From the NCBI GenBank assembly GCA_034670265.1, contig JAXMNU010000003.1, positions 434,001 to 498,000 on the forward strand: a stretch of 64,000 nucleotides of DNA. The letters are read 5' to 3'. The notes beneath the pieces were generated by a model. That model did no database searches, was not told where the DNA came from, and saw only the letters and a list, made by a program, of their open reading frames with translations. This document shows, piece by piece, positions 31,855-40,318 of the stretch (positions are counted from its first letter, which is position 1; each line of letters opens with the position of its first letter). The stretch comes from Halomarinibacterium sp034670265. GTDB lineage: Bacteria; Bacteroidota; Bacteroidia; Flavobacteriales; Flavobacteriaceae. Position numbers and translations under genes: made by a program.

Positions 31855-32825
31855 TAAAGTACCATAAGATTACATCCTCGAATATCGCTGGTGTCAAATC
31901 TACCTAAAATTTCGAAATTTCCATAAGGTAAGGTCTTTCCTAAATCTTGTGTCGCTATAAAAGAACAGGAATAGAGATTTGCCAAGTCGATAACATTAAT
32001 TCCCCCCGTTTTATCTGAAATGAAAGTGAGTGCGTCCTCTGTATCGCGGGTAATAACTTTCATCCAGGGAGGTGTTTTAAAAACTCCTTCGCCAAACGAA
32101 TACGCTTGAGAAAGCAGTTCTGTCATTCCATATTCACTATGAATTTCAGAAACGCCAAAACCCTTTTTCAGTCTTTCGTGTAAGGCTTCTTTAATGAGTT
32201 CTTTCCGTCTTCCTTTCATTCCGCCCGTTTCTAAAACAATAGTATGCTTTAATTGAAAATTTTGCTTTTCGATGAGGTCCAACAAAGCATAAGAAACTCC
32301 TATTAAGAGTGTTTTCTGCTTTTTGCTTTCGAGCTCTTCTAGTTTCTGAATAAGTGTATCATAATTATGAAGATAAAAGCCACTGTAAGCATTGCTTTTT
32401 TCAATTAAGGATTGCACCATATAAATGAGTGAAGATCCTTCTCGCTCCAAATATGATGGGAGCAAGGCAAGTATTGTCCAATCTTTTGGGTTACCATAAC
32501 ATTGCTGAAAGGCTTTCAAAAAACTTTGTTCGTAAAGCGGAAGATTTGCCACGTAGTGTTTACTTGTAACCATTCCTGTAGTGCCACTACTTGTAAAAAG
32601 GGTTTCAGGGTGTTTTTCTTCGGAAAGGATTTTATGTGTTTTAAAAAATTCTATTGGTAGAAAGGGAATAGTTTCGAGTGTATTTACATTATCGGGATTT
32701 TTGTGAAGCAGATTACAAAAATCCCGGTACACTTTTACGTGCTTATATTGATATTGAAAAACTTGTAGCGCAAGTGCTTCAAATTCTTGTTCACCTTTTA
32801 TCTGAAAAATTGCTTTTTCGAGCAT
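31854..32825 (-). CDS. LuxE-like acyl-protein synthetase family protein
   Basis: A 323-residue protein with the adenylate-forming motif LFTSSGTTG (77-84), IPFLPIEFFKTHKI, ETGGMKGRRKELIKEAL, and SEYGMTELLSQAYS. These match the LuxE/acyl-protein synthetase family, which activates a carboxylic acid with ATP. The usual luciferase partners are absent. In Bacteroidota such genes occur outside light production, so the acyl substrate is unknown. First gene of a three-gene operon with the transglutaminase and DUF350 genes. Confidence 0.85.
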   Translation of the reverse strand: MLEKAIFQIKGEQEFEALALQVFQYQYKHVKVYRDFCNLLHKNPDNVNTLETIPFLPIEFFKTHKILSEEKHPETLFTSSGTTGMVTSKHYVANLPLYEQSFLKAFQQCYGNPKDWTILALLPSYLEREGSSLIYMVQSLIEKSNAYSGFYLHNYDTLIQKLEELESKKQKTLLIGVSYALLDLIEKQNFQLKHTIVLETGGMKGRRKELIKEALHERLKKGFGVSEIHSEYGMTELLSQAYSFGEGVFKTPPWMKVITRDTEDALTFISDKTGGINVIDLANLYSCSFIATQDLGKTLPYGNFEILGRFDTSDIRGCNLMVL

Positions 32826-32857
32826 AGTTACGTCTTGGACTATTCAAAAATAGGCAA

Positions 32858-32891
32858 TAAAAAAAGCTTCCGTACCTACAGAAGCTTTTTT
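32858..32891. terminator. Terminator between the T9SS protein gene and the LuxE-like gene
   Basis: AAAAAAGCTTC and GAAGCTTTTTT form an 11-bp stem around a 9-nt loop, with A- and T-runs on both sides. It lies after the minus-strand T9SS gene and before the LuxE-like operon. Confidence 0.8.
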
Positions 32892-32912
32892 AGAAAAATT
32901 ATTTAATAAAGT

Positions 32913-33899
32913 TTATCTCACTACCAATTTTTTGGTTTCAGAAATGTTTCCTTGTGTAATTTGAACGATATAAACACCACTTGTAAGTTGAGAGATATTC
33001 ATTCTTTCATTTGAAACAGTAGTAGTCATCACTTTTTTTCCTAAAACGTCGAAAATAGCAACTTTCTTTTCACCAGAAACAGGAGAACTAATATTTAAGA
33101 AACCTTGAGCTGGATTAGGGTAGATTGCAAATTGGTTTGAGTTTTGATCATTAATTCCTAGAGGATCACCAGAAAATACAACGTTGTCTAAAAAGAAAAC
33201 CTCTGAAGATGCATTACACCTTGCCTCTACAACCAATTGTACATTACTAGATGGAAGATTAACCCCACCTGTCTGCCATTGAAGGATATAGTTTCCAGTA
33301 CCACCATCCACAGGAACAAAATCATCAATATCACTCCCTGTTGTATCAATAATATCAATTTCGGTAGCATTATCAAGGTCTTTTACATAGATTCTAAATC
33401 TATCTGAGCCAGATTCGTTAGTAGTTCCATCGCCTTCAAAATTTCCAGAAGAACCATCTCCGTTAATAGAGAAGATATAATCTATGCTTACTGATGGAGT
33501 AGTTATACCTGTTAGGTCAACGGGATCAAATTCTAAAATGTAGTTTCCGTCCACATCACTTATTTGGTATCCTTGAATCCCTTCAGTAAATAAAACTTCA
33601 GAACCTGGAGTAAAGTTGGTAACTCCTACGAAATCACCATCGGTCAAACCAACATCTGGAGTGTCATAAGGCTCATATCTAGCATCAACCCCCAGTTCTG
33701 TACCGCCAGATTGATCTACAGGAGTTTGAAATGGATTATTAACAAGGTCGTGAGGTACATTAGCATCACCAGTATCAAAATATTTTTCATCATTAACACC
33801 AACAATAATAACTTCTTCTTCGAAGCTGGTACTTGCAATTTGTGCGATAGAGGTAGCACTAATTAATAGTGCCATTAAAAAAGTAATTTTTTTCATCAT
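32913..33899 (-). CDS. Secreted T9SS type A sorting-domain protein
   Basis: A 328-residue protein with a signal peptide (ITFLMALLISATSIAQ). The middle is a beta-sandwich-like region rich in Asp/Gly (SNVQLVVEARCNASSEVFFLDNVVF), resembling carbohydrate-binding or jelly-roll domains. The last ~75 residues are a clear T9SS type A domain (FAIYPNPAQGFLNIS, VAIFDVLGKKV, QLTSGVYIVQI, KLVVR). It is probably exported to the surface or medium. The second Met (33896) is an equally good start. No enzyme motif is seen. Confidence 0.85.
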   Translation of the reverse strand: MMKKITFLMALLISATSIAQIASTSFEEEVIIVGVNDEKYFDTGDANVPHDLVNNPFQTPVDQSGGTELGVDARYEPYDTPDVGLTDGDFVGVTNFTPGSEVLFTEGIQGYQISDVDGNYILEFDPVDLTGITTPSVSIDYIFSINGDGSSGNFEGDGTTNESGSDRFRIYVKDLDNATEIDIIDTTGSDIDDFVPVDGGTGNYILQWQTGGVNLPSSNVQLVVEARCNASSEVFFLDNVVFSGDPLGINDQNSNQFAIYPNPAQGFLNISSPVSGEKKVAIFDVLGKKVMTTTVSNERMNISQLTSGVYIVQITQGNISETKKLVVR

Positions 33900-34017
33900 G
33901 TATAGTTGTTTTATTATTACAAAGAAAAGAATTTTTTGACTTTTATGGAGGATTTTTTTAAAGGTTTACTTTAAAATAATAAGGGAATCCCTAATTTTAT
34001 TTGATTGTAAGACTAAT

Positions 34018-34036
34018 GTTACTTAATCGTTAACAA
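34018..34036 (+). promoter_or_regulatory. Candidate PhoB-type direct repeat upstream of the regulator gene
   Basis: TGTTACTTAATCGTTAACA contains GTTA at 34018 and again at 34029, an 11-bp spacing as expected for a PhoB/OmpR-family site. It lies ~65 bp before the response-regulator ATG, so autoregulation is possible. The evidence is short sequence only. Confidence 0.3.
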
Positions 34037-34102
34037 TGAGACATAAAAATCCTTAAAAAAAGAATATGCAGTATATTTATCATCGAGAAATATACATTAC
34101 TC

Positions 34103-34786
34103 ATGAAAAAAAAGGATACAAGAATACTATTGGTGGATGATGAGCCAGATATATTAGAAATAATTGGCTATAATTTATCTGCAGAAGGCTATCAAATTAT
34201 AACTGCGGAAAACGGAATACAAGCGATTGCTGAAGCAAAAAAACATTTACCACATTTAATAGTTCTAGATGTAATGATGCCAGAAATGGATGGAATTGAA
34301 GCGTGTGAAAAAATGAGAGCCATTCCAGAGCTTTCTGAAACAATTATAACTTTTTTAACCGCTCGCGGTGAGGACTATTCTCAAGTAGCAGGTTTTGAAG
34401 CTGGGGCAGACGATTATATTACTAAACCAATTAAACCGAAGGTATTAGTAAGTAAGGTTAAGGCTTTATTGCGAAGATTTAAGGAGCCAGAAATTGTCGA
34501 CAATACTATTAAATTGGGCAACATAGTAATTAACAGGGAAGAGTATAAAGTGTTAAAAGGGAAAGAAGAGATTATTTTGCCAAGAAAAGAATTTGAACTT
34601 TTATCATTATTAGCTTCAAAACCCGGAAAAGTGTTTAAAAGAGAAGACATTCTCGACACTGTTTGGGGTAACGAAGTGGTCGTTGGAGGTCGTACCATTG
34701 ATGTTCACATTAGAAAATTACGTGAAAAATTAGGGGATGAAAAATTTAAAACGGTTAAAGGAGTTGGGTATAAGTTTGTAGTTTAA
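34103..34786 (+). CDS. OmpR/PhoB-family response regulator
   Basis: A 227-residue protein. The receiver (residues 1-120) has the acidic pair VDDEPD, the phosphoacceptor D56 in VLDVMMPEMDG, and KPIKPK. The winged-helix output domain (130-227) shows LPRKEFELLSLLASKPGKVFKR, VVGGRTIDVHIRKLREKL and VKGVGYKF. Together with the kinase downstream (one shared base, TAATG) it resembles PhoB-PhoR, but phosphate control is not proven. A terminal KFVV is typical of Bacteroidota homologues. Confidence 0.93.
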   Translation: MKKKDTRILLVDDEPDILEIIGYNLSAEGYQIITAENGIQAIAEAKKHLPHLIVLDVMMPEMDGIEACEKMRAIPELSETIITFLTARGEDYSQVAGFEAGADDYITKPIKPKVLVSKVKALLRRFKEPEIVDNTIKLGNIVINREEYKVLKGKEEIILPRKEFELLSLLASKPGKVFKREDILDTVWGNEVVVGGRTIDVHIRKLREKLGDEKFKTVKGVGYKFVV

Positions 34787-35829
34787 TGACTAAAATTTTT
34801 AAAAAAACATACAAGTTTGCGGGTTTTACTTCAACCTTTATTACTTTCTTCCTAACAGCTTTGTTGGGAGTTTTTTTTTATTGGCATGGAGGCATTAGTT
34901 ATTGGTTTTTACTTCTCTTTTTTTTAATAAGCTATTTCCTAACTTTTTTTGTGATTCAGTATCGTGTAGAAAAACTTATTTATAAACAAGTAAAGAAGAT
35001 TTATAACGATGTAAAACTTTTGGATGCAAGCACTTTTGATAAACAAAAGATTACAACAGATATGGCAACTTTAACCAGAGAAGTTGAACGATTTGCCGAA
35101 GATAAAAAACTAGAAATAGAAACCCTTATCGATAGGGAAAACTATAGAAAAGAGTTTATGGGGAATGTTTCTCACGAATTAAAAACGCCTCTTTTTACCG
35201 TTCAAGGGTATATTTTAACGCTACTTGATGGAGCTATGAAAGACAAATCGGTGCGAAAAAAATACCTGCAACGCGCCAATAAAGGCGTTGAGCGACTCAT
35301 TTATATTGTTAAAGATCTTGATATGATTACCAAACTCGAAATTGGAGATTTAACGCTGTATAAGGAGGATTTTAATATTATAGAGTTAGTTCAAAATGTG
35401 TTCGATTTATTGGAAATGAAAGCCGCCAAAAAGAATATAACCCTCACTTTTGATATTGATTACCAAGACAGCATTATGGTCTATGCAGATAGAGAAAGAA
35501 TACAACAAGTATTAACCAATCTAGTTGAAAATTCTATTAAATATGGAAGGGAAGAAGGTACTACAGAAGTGAGTATAGAAAAATTAATCAAAAATAAAGT
35601 CATTGTTCGAATTACCGATAATGGAGAAGGTGTTGAAAAACAGCACCTAACAAGGCTTTTTGAACGTTTTTATAGGGTGGATAAAAGTGGTTCTCGAAAA
35701 GTAGGAGGTAGTGGGTTAGGACTCGCTATTGTAAAACACCTAGTTGAAGCCCATAACGAAAAAATATATGTAGAAAGCCAAATAGGTGTAGGATCGGAAT
35801 TTTCATTTACCCTCGAAAAGAGCAAATAA
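34786..35829 (+). CDS. PhoR-like sensor histidine kinase
   Basis: A 347-residue protein with two closely spaced membrane helices near the N-terminus (about 13-32 and 36-57) and almost no periplasmic loop, so it may sense through partners or within the membrane. The H box is NVSHELKTPLFTVQGYI (H130), followed by the N box NLVENSIKYG, DNGEGV and GGSGLGLAIVKHLVEAH. It pairs with the upstream response regulator. The 3' end overlaps the convergent glycosyltransferase gene by 27 bp. Confidence 0.93.
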   Translation: MTKIFKKTYKFAGFTSTFITFFLTALLGVFFYWHGGISYWFLLLFFLISYFLTFFVIQYRVEKLIYKQVKKIYNDVKLLDASTFDKQKITTDMATLTREVERFAEDKKLEIETLIDRENYRKEFMGNVSHELKTPLFTVQGYILTLLDGAMKDKSVRKKYLQRANKGVERLIYIVKDLDMITKLEIGDLTLYKEDFNIIELVQNVFDLLEMKAAKKNITLTFDIDYQDSIMVYADRERIQQVLTNLVENSIKYGREEGTTEVSIEKLIKNKVIVRITDNGEGVEKQHLTRLFERFYRVDKSGSRKVGGSGLGLAIVKHLVEAHNEKIYVESQIGVGSEFSFTLEKSK

Positions 35830-36894
35830 CTTTTTAAAGTTTACTTCGTATTTAAATTCTTTTAAGCCTTTATAAAGTGGAATTTCTTTTAGTTTTTCAA
35901 TAGTAAAATCTTCCTGTTTACAAGAAGGGACAATACCATTTGACTTTAGTTTTTTAGCTAAATATTTCTGTTCAAATTGCCCTGGTGTTGGTATAAAATA
36001 TGCCTCTTTTTCCAAAGCTGCTAAATCCATAATTGTTGTGTACCCAGAACGAGAAACAACTACTATACTTTCATTTATTGCTTTTTCTAAAGCTTTACTT
36101 TGTAAAAAATTGACAATAGTGATATTATTATTTTGAAGTATTTCTTCCTTTTCTTCAACAACGCCTCGTACAAGAAGTACTTTTTTTGAAGTGTTTAAAA
36201 ACACATCCATCATTTTTACTTCCAGCATAGTCCTTTGGGGTTCTGGTCCCGAAAGCAACACCAAAATATCATATTTTTTAGGCAAATCCTTTTTTTTCAT
36301 CCTACTAAGAGGACCTATATACGTAACAGGAAATGTTATATTTTTTGAATGTCCCAGCTTTCCACTTAAATTAATGCTTTCTGCCACATCGGGAATCCAA
36401 CAAGCATCATACTTCGAAATTATTTTTTGATGCATTTTACTACTGAAAAAAGAAGTATTTCCGCTTAGTACATTTAACTGATGGGTAATAAAAACCGAAG
36501 GCACTTCTTTACTTCGCACTCCAAATCTATTATCGCTTATGATTCCGTGTATTTTACCTTCAGCAACGAGTTGTTTTACGACCTTTTTTTCTGCGGAAAT
36601 TGTTTTTTTAATTTCGGGGAATTTCAAAAAGAGCTTCAGTTTAAAATATTCACCTTTTTTAGGATAGGTAATATTGTATGAGGGTAATTCAATATAGTCC
36701 AGTTGCGAAAACTCCTTCCGAAGTAATAAAAGAGGTGCACCATCACTTCCTAATAACACATGGTAGTCATTCCGAAGTAATTCAGAAATAATTGGGATAC
36801 ATCGGGTTGCGTGACCCAAACCCCAGTGCAACGGAGCAACTAATATTGTTCTTTTTTGTTTCAAATGCCTGAATTGATAGTTGAATGCTTTCAT
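35803..36894 (-). CDS. MurG-like glycosyltransferase (GT-B)
   Basis: A 363-residue GT-B protein. The N-terminal half starts ILVAPLHWGLGHATRCIPIISEL, with the glycine-rich HWGLGHATR, and the C-terminal half has LVLLSGPEPQRTM and VVVSRSGYTTIMDLAALEKEAYFIPTPGQFEQ, the donor-binding region. It transfers a sugar from a nucleotide donor to an unknown acceptor. Cytoplasmic and probably peripheral to the membrane. Its 3' end overlaps the kinase gene, and it is divergent from trmB. Confidence 0.85.
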   Translation of the reverse strand: MKAFNYQFRHLKQKRTILVAPLHWGLGHATRCIPIISELLRNDYHVLLGSDGAPLLLLRKEFSQLDYIELPSYNITYPKKGEYFKLKLFLKFPEIKKTISAEKKVVKQLVAEGKIHGIISDNRFGVRSKEVPSVFITHQLNVLSGNTSFFSSKMHQKIISKYDACWIPDVAESINLSGKLGHSKNITFPVTYIGPLSRMKKKDLPKKYDILVLLSGPEPQRTMLEVKMMDVFLNTSKKVLLVRGVVEEKEEILQNNNITIVNFLQSKALEKAINESIVVVSRSGYTTIMDLAALEKEAYFIPTPGQFEQKYLAKKLKSNGIVPSCKQEDFTIEKLKEIPLYKGLKEFKYEVNFKKLFALFEGK

Positions 36895-36977
36895 TTTGGG
36901 TGAAAAACAAAAGTAACCATTCTTTTTCCAGCTTTATATTTCCGTAATTTTACCAAAATTTAAAGAAATAGTATCAC

Positions 36978-37658
36978 GTGGGAAGTAAAAATAAATTGAA
37001 ACGTTTTAAAGAAAACGAAACCTTTGCTAATGTTATTCAGCCAACAAGAGAGGAACTTTTGCAAAAGGACTTCTTATTAAAAGGAAATTGGAAAAAGGAA
37101 TTTTATAAAAATGAAAACCCGTTAGTACTCGAATTAGGCTGTGGTAAGGGAGAATATTCGGTAAATCTTGCCAAAAAATATCCTAATAAAAATTTTCTTG
37201 GAATTGATATTAAAGGAGCCCGCTTTTGGAGAGGCGCTAAAACCGCTTTAGAAGAAGGGTTGCAAAATGTAGGCTTTTTACGTACTCAAATAGAATTAAT
37301 TGAACATTGTTTTGCCAAAAATGAAGTAGATGAAATTTGGATTACGTTTCCAGATCCTCAGATAAAATATAAAAGAACAAAACATCGACTCACCAATGAA
37401 GAGTTTTTAAATAACTATCGAAAAGTATTAAAACCAGAGGGGGTTATTCATTTAAAAACAGATAGTGAGTTTATGCATGGCTATACCTTAGGACTATTAC
37501 ATGGTTTAGGCGAGAAAATTATATATGCCCATCATGATGTTTACGGAAGTACGGGAGCTCCCAAAGAGGTGACAGAAATACAGACCTTTTATGAGCAGCA
37601 ATATTTGGATAAAGGGAAGAAAATCACCTATGTGAGTTTTCAACTTGCTTCCAAATAA
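36978..37658 (+). CDS. trmB: tRNA (guanosine(46)-N7)-methyltransferase
   Basis: A 226-residue SAM-dependent methyltransferase with the SAM site LVLELGCGKGEYS, then FLGIDIKGARFW, and the TrmB signature EIWITFPDPQIKYKRTKHRLT. The start is GTG, giving the conserved MGSKNKLKRFKENETF. It methylates G46 in the variable loop of tRNA. A LysE gene follows ~30 bp later. Confidence 0.95.
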   Translation: MGSKNKLKRFKENETFANVIQPTREELLQKDFLLKGNWKKEFYKNENPLVLELGCGKGEYSVNLAKKYPNKNFLGIDIKGARFWRGAKTALEEGLQNVGFLRTQIELIEHCFAKNEVDEIWITFPDPQIKYKRTKHRLTNEEFLNNYRKVLKPEGVIHLKTDSEFMHGYTLGLLHGLGEKIIYAHHDVYGSTGAPKEVTEIQTFYEQQYLDKGKKITYVSFQLASK

Positions 37659-37688
37659 TTGTGTATCTTCACCCTGCAAACTAACCAA

Positions 37689-38315
37689 ATGCAACTACTT
37701 ACCAACTTTGTTATAGGCTTTTTGGCAGCTTTAATTGGGGTAATTCCTCCAGGTTTACTGAATATGACTGCGGCTAAAATTAGCATGAAACAGGGCAGAA
37801 AAATTGCTTTGTTGTTTTCTGTTGGAGTTTGTGTTACGGTTTGCTTACAAACCTTTTTAGCCCTTATTTTTGCGCGTTACTTAGATAAACATCCTGAGGT
37901 TGTCGATACACTTCAGAAAATGGCGTTGGGAATATTTATTTGCCTCACACTATATTTCTTTTTTATTGCAAAGGATACTAGAAGAGAGGCTCCAAAAGAA
38001 ATGAAACATTCTAAAACAAACCGTTTTTTTTACGGAATGTTTCTCGCGGCTATTAATCTTCTGCCACTACCCTATTGGGTGTATATTAGTATTACTTTTG
38101 CAGCGTTTGGATGGTTTTCATTTGAGCAAATAGATCTATGGATGGCTGTGATTGCTTCAGGGTTGGGAACTTTTGCCATGCTTTTTATTTATGTACAGTT
38201 TTTCAGAAATCAGAAAGAGAAAAGAACTATTCGTTTTAATATGAATTATGTTATTGGTATCATTACAGCGATAATTTCTGCGATTACTTTTTTTAAAATA
38301 TTTCAAGATTTTTAA
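37689..38315 (+). CDS. LysE/RhtB-family exporter
   Basis: A 208-residue membrane protein with six predicted helices. From the ATG at 37689 it begins MQLLTNFVIGFLAALIGVIPPGLLNM, matching the N-terminal half of the LysE family (GxxPG), with IFICLTLYFFFIAKD in the middle and GTFAMLFIYVQFF later. Exports amino acids or related compounds; the substrate is unknown. The ATL gene starts 1 bp after its stop, so they are co-transcribed. Confidence 0.85.
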   Translation: MQLLTNFVIGFLAALIGVIPPGLLNMTAAKISMKQGRKIALLFSVGVCVTVCLQTFLALIFARYLDKHPEVVDTLQKMALGIFICLTLYFFFIAKDTRREAPKEMKHSKTNRFFYGMFLAAINLLPLPYWVYISITFAAFGWFSFEQIDLWMAVIASGLGTFAMLFIYVQFFRNQKEKRTIRFNMNYVIGIITAIISAITFFKIFQDF

Positions 38316-38316
38316 C

Positions 38317-38643
38317 ATGGCAACTGATGGTTTTTTCGAAAAAGTATACGAAGTTGCCAAGCGTATCCCGCACGGAAGGGTGACCAGCTATGGAGCTATT
38401 GCGAATTATCTTGGTGCAGCAGGAAGCGCTAGAATGGTTGGTTGGGCAATGAATGCATCAGGAAATAAAGAAGATGTGCCTGCGCATAGAGTGGTTAACA
38501 GAAAAGGCTTACTGACTGGGAAGCATCATTTTTCGGGAACTAATTTAATGCAGCAGTTGTTAGAAAGTGAAGGTGTTGTCGTGATTGATAATCAAATTCA
38601 AGATTTTGAAACACTTTTTTGGAACCCAATGAAGGAATTATAA
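38317..38643 (+). CDS. Alkyltransferase-like protein (ATL, MGMT family without the active Cys)
   Basis: A 108-residue protein with the O6-alkylguanine-DNA methyltransferase DNA-binding core IPHGRVTSYGAIANYLG and AMNASGN. The active-site motif reads PAHRV instead of PCHRV (A56), so it cannot accept alkyl groups. ATL proteins bind O6-alkylguanine and hand lesions to nucleotide excision repair. The gene follows the LysE exporter with 1 bp between, probably in one transcript. Confidence 0.9.
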   Translation: MATDGFFEKVYEVAKRIPHGRVTSYGAIANYLGAAGSARMVGWAMNASGNKEDVPAHRVVNRKGLLTGKHHFSGTNLMQQLLESEGVVVIDNQIQDFETLFWNPMKEL

Positions 38644-38729
38644 TTTTGCTATTATAAGTATCCAAATTTCTACTAATCCTACCATAAATCATTTCAATAG
38701 CACAACTTCCTTTTCACAAGTTTTACCCT

Positions 38730-38738
38730 TATATTTGC
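38730..38738 (+). promoter_or_regulatory. -7 promoter element of the mrp operon
   Basis: TATATTTGC matches TAnnTTTG. It is followed two bases later by an inverted repeat that would overlap the start of transcription. Confidence 0.55.
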
Positions 38739-38740
38739 AC

Positions 38741-38757
38741 TTTAGAATAAGTCTAAA
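38741..38757 (+). promoter_or_regulatory. Inverted repeat operator upstream of the Fe-S operon
   Basis: TTTAGAATAAGTCTAAA is TTTAGA and TCTAAA separated by five bases. It covers the expected transcription start, an ideal place for a repressor. The shape recalls iron-responsive Fur-type sites in Bacteroidota, fitting the Fe-S genes downstream, but the regulator is not established. Confidence 0.45.
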
Positions 38758-38769
38758 TTAGTGAGAGCC

Positions 38770-38833
38770 AATTTTGAAAAGCAAAGTGCCTTCAAAATTT
38801 CAAGCCGAACTAACCCGGATTTAACATCGGGGT
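38770..38833 (+). ncRNA. Structured 5' leader of the mrp operon, two hairpins
   Basis: AATTTTGAA (38770-38778) pairs perfectly with TTCAAAATT (38791-38799), and ACCCGGAT (38813-38820) pairs with ATCGGGGT (38826-38833) with one mismatch. The leader runs ~100 nt to the ATG at 38847. It matches no riboswitch class that I recognise. It may be a translational or iron-responsive control element, or only local structure. Confidence 0.35.
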
Positions 38834-38846
38834 CTAACGTAAAAAC

Positions 38847-39986
38847 ATGAATTTGAATAAAAAGGACATACTAAAAGCATTAGAAACCATTTCATTACCT
38901 GGTGAAGGTAAGAATATGGTAGAGAGTGGTGCGGTACAAAATGTTATCACGTTTGCCAATGAAGTAATTGTGGATTTAAAAATGACAACGCCTGCCATGC
39001 ATATCAAGAAACGGGCGGAAGCAGACGTTATTAAAACCATTCAAGAAAAGGTTTCTGCAGAGGCAGATGTAAAAGTGAACATAAAGGTGGAAGCTCCTCA
39101 AAAGCCACAAAATCCCAATTTAATAAAAGGGAAGCCCATCCCAGGAATTCAAAATATAGTTGCAGTTGCTTCAGGAAAAGGGGGGGTAGGAAAATCTACT
39201 GTCACTGCAAATTTAGCAGTTACGCTTTCCAAAATGGGTTTTAAAGTAGGAATTTTGGATGCCGATATTTACGGACCTTCTATTCCAATTATGTTTGATG
39301 TGTCATTAGAGAAGCCACTTTCGGTAAATGTAGAAGGGAAAAGTAAAATGAAGCCTATCGAAAATTATGGGGTAAAAATGCTTTCCATTGGGTTTTTTAC
39401 CCAACCCAATCAAGCGGTGATTTGGCGCGGTCCAATGGCGGCAAAAGCACTCAATCAACTTATTTTTGATGCTGCTTGGGGCGAATTGGATTTTATGTTA
39501 ATTGACCTTCCGCCAGGAACAGGAGATATCCATTTAAGTATTATGCAATCATTGCCTATTACTGGGGCTGTAGTTGTGAGTACTCCGCAAACGGTTGCGT
39601 TAGCAGATGCTCGTAAAGGAGTGGCGATGTTTCAGCAGGAAAATATACAGGTACCCGTTTTGGGAATCATAGAAAATATGGCCTATTTCACACCCGAAGA
39701 ATTGCCTAATAATAAATATTATATCTTCGGAAAAGAAGGAGCCAAAAACCTTTCGGAAGATTTAGAGGTTCCCTTTTTAGGAGAAATTCCTTTGGTGCAA
39801 AGCATACGTGAAGCAGGTGATGTAGGGCATCCAGCTGCATTACAAACGGCAACCCAAGTAGAGATTGCTTTTGAAGAAGTGACAAGAAATGTCGTTGAGC
39901 AAACGGTTTTACGAAATGAAAATTTACCTCCCACTGAAGCTATCAAGATAACAACGATGGCAGGGTGTAGTGCTATAAAAAAATAA
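38847..39986 (+). CDS. Mrp/NBP35-family Fe-S carrier ATPase
   Basis: A 379-residue protein. The N-terminal ~80 residues are a DUF59-type domain (KDILKALETI, AEADVIKTIQ), followed by the deviant Walker A motif SGKGGVGKSTVTANLA (109-124), GILDADIYGPSIP, LPPGTGDIHLSI and NMAYFTPEELP. The canonical CxxC of the ATPase domain is replaced here by the segment IENMAYF...NKYYIFG. Mrp proteins carry and transfer [4Fe-4S] clusters. The nifU-like gene follows 4 bp downstream. Confidence 0.93.
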   Translation: MNLNKKDILKALETISLPGEGKNMVESGAVQNVITFANEVIVDLKMTTPAMHIKKRAEADVIKTIQEKVSAEADVKVNIKVEAPQKPQNPNLIKGKPIPGIQNIVAVASGKGGVGKSTVTANLAVTLSKMGFKVGILDADIYGPSIPIMFDVSLEKPLSVNVEGKSKMKPIENYGVKMLSIGFFTQPNQAVIWRGPMAAKALNQLIFDAAWGELDFMLIDLPPGTGDIHLSIMQSLPITGAVVVSTPQTVALADARKGVAMFQQENIQVPVLGIIENMAYFTPEELPNNKYYIFGKEGAKNLSEDLEVPFLGEIPLVQSIREAGDVGHPAALQTATQVEIAFEEVTRNVVEQTVLRNENLPPTEAIKITTMAGCSAIKK

Positions 39987-39990
39987 CAAA

Positions 39991-40224
39991 ATGGAAGAAC
40001 TTAAAACAAAAGTAGAAGCTGCACTCGAAGAAATTAGACCGTTTCTTCAAAGTGATGGAGGTGATATTTCTTTGGTTTCCATAGAAGACGAAGGGAGGAA
40101 AGTGACTGTGCAATTGCTAGGAGCTTGTGTAGGTTGTTCTGTAAACCAAATGACCCTTAAAAGTGGCGTAGAAATGACTATAAAAAAGCATGCACCACAA
40201 GTGGAAAGTGTAGTAAATGTGTAA
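39991..40224 (+). CDS. NifU C-terminal domain protein (Fe-S scaffold)
   Basis: A 77-residue protein matching the NifU C-terminal (Nfu) domain: EEIRPFLQSDGGDISLV, QLLGACVGCSVNQMTLKSGVE with C46 and C49, and a final amphipathic helix. Nfu domains hold a cluster between two subunits and deliver it to client proteins. It follows mrp with 4 bp between, so the pair likely builds or moves clusters together. Confidence 0.95.
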   Translation: MEELKTKVEAALEEIRPFLQSDGGDISLVSIEDEGRKVTVQLLGACVGCSVNQMTLKSGVEMTIKKHAPQVESVVNV

Positions 40225-40295
40225 GTGATAATTATCATTTCTAATTAAAGTTAAATTTTTTTGTTTTGTATCTTAAAAAAGTTGAATTAAATAGA

Positions 40296-40313
40296 TACCT
40301 GCCTTCGCAGGTA
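40296..40313 (+). promoter_or_regulatory. Hairpin just upstream of the ferredoxin reductase start
   Basis: TACCTGC and GCAGGTA form a 7-bp stem over a CTTC loop, ending six bases before the ATG at 40319. It could influence translation, or be an intergenic palindromic repeat of the CTGCCTnGCAGG type that is common in this group. Confidence 0.5.
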
Positions 40314-40318
40314 GAAGT

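Noticed and set aside
38770..38846. Known riboswitch (SAM, TPP or cobalamin) upstream of mrp
   Set aside because: Core sequences of these classes were looked for by eye and not found.
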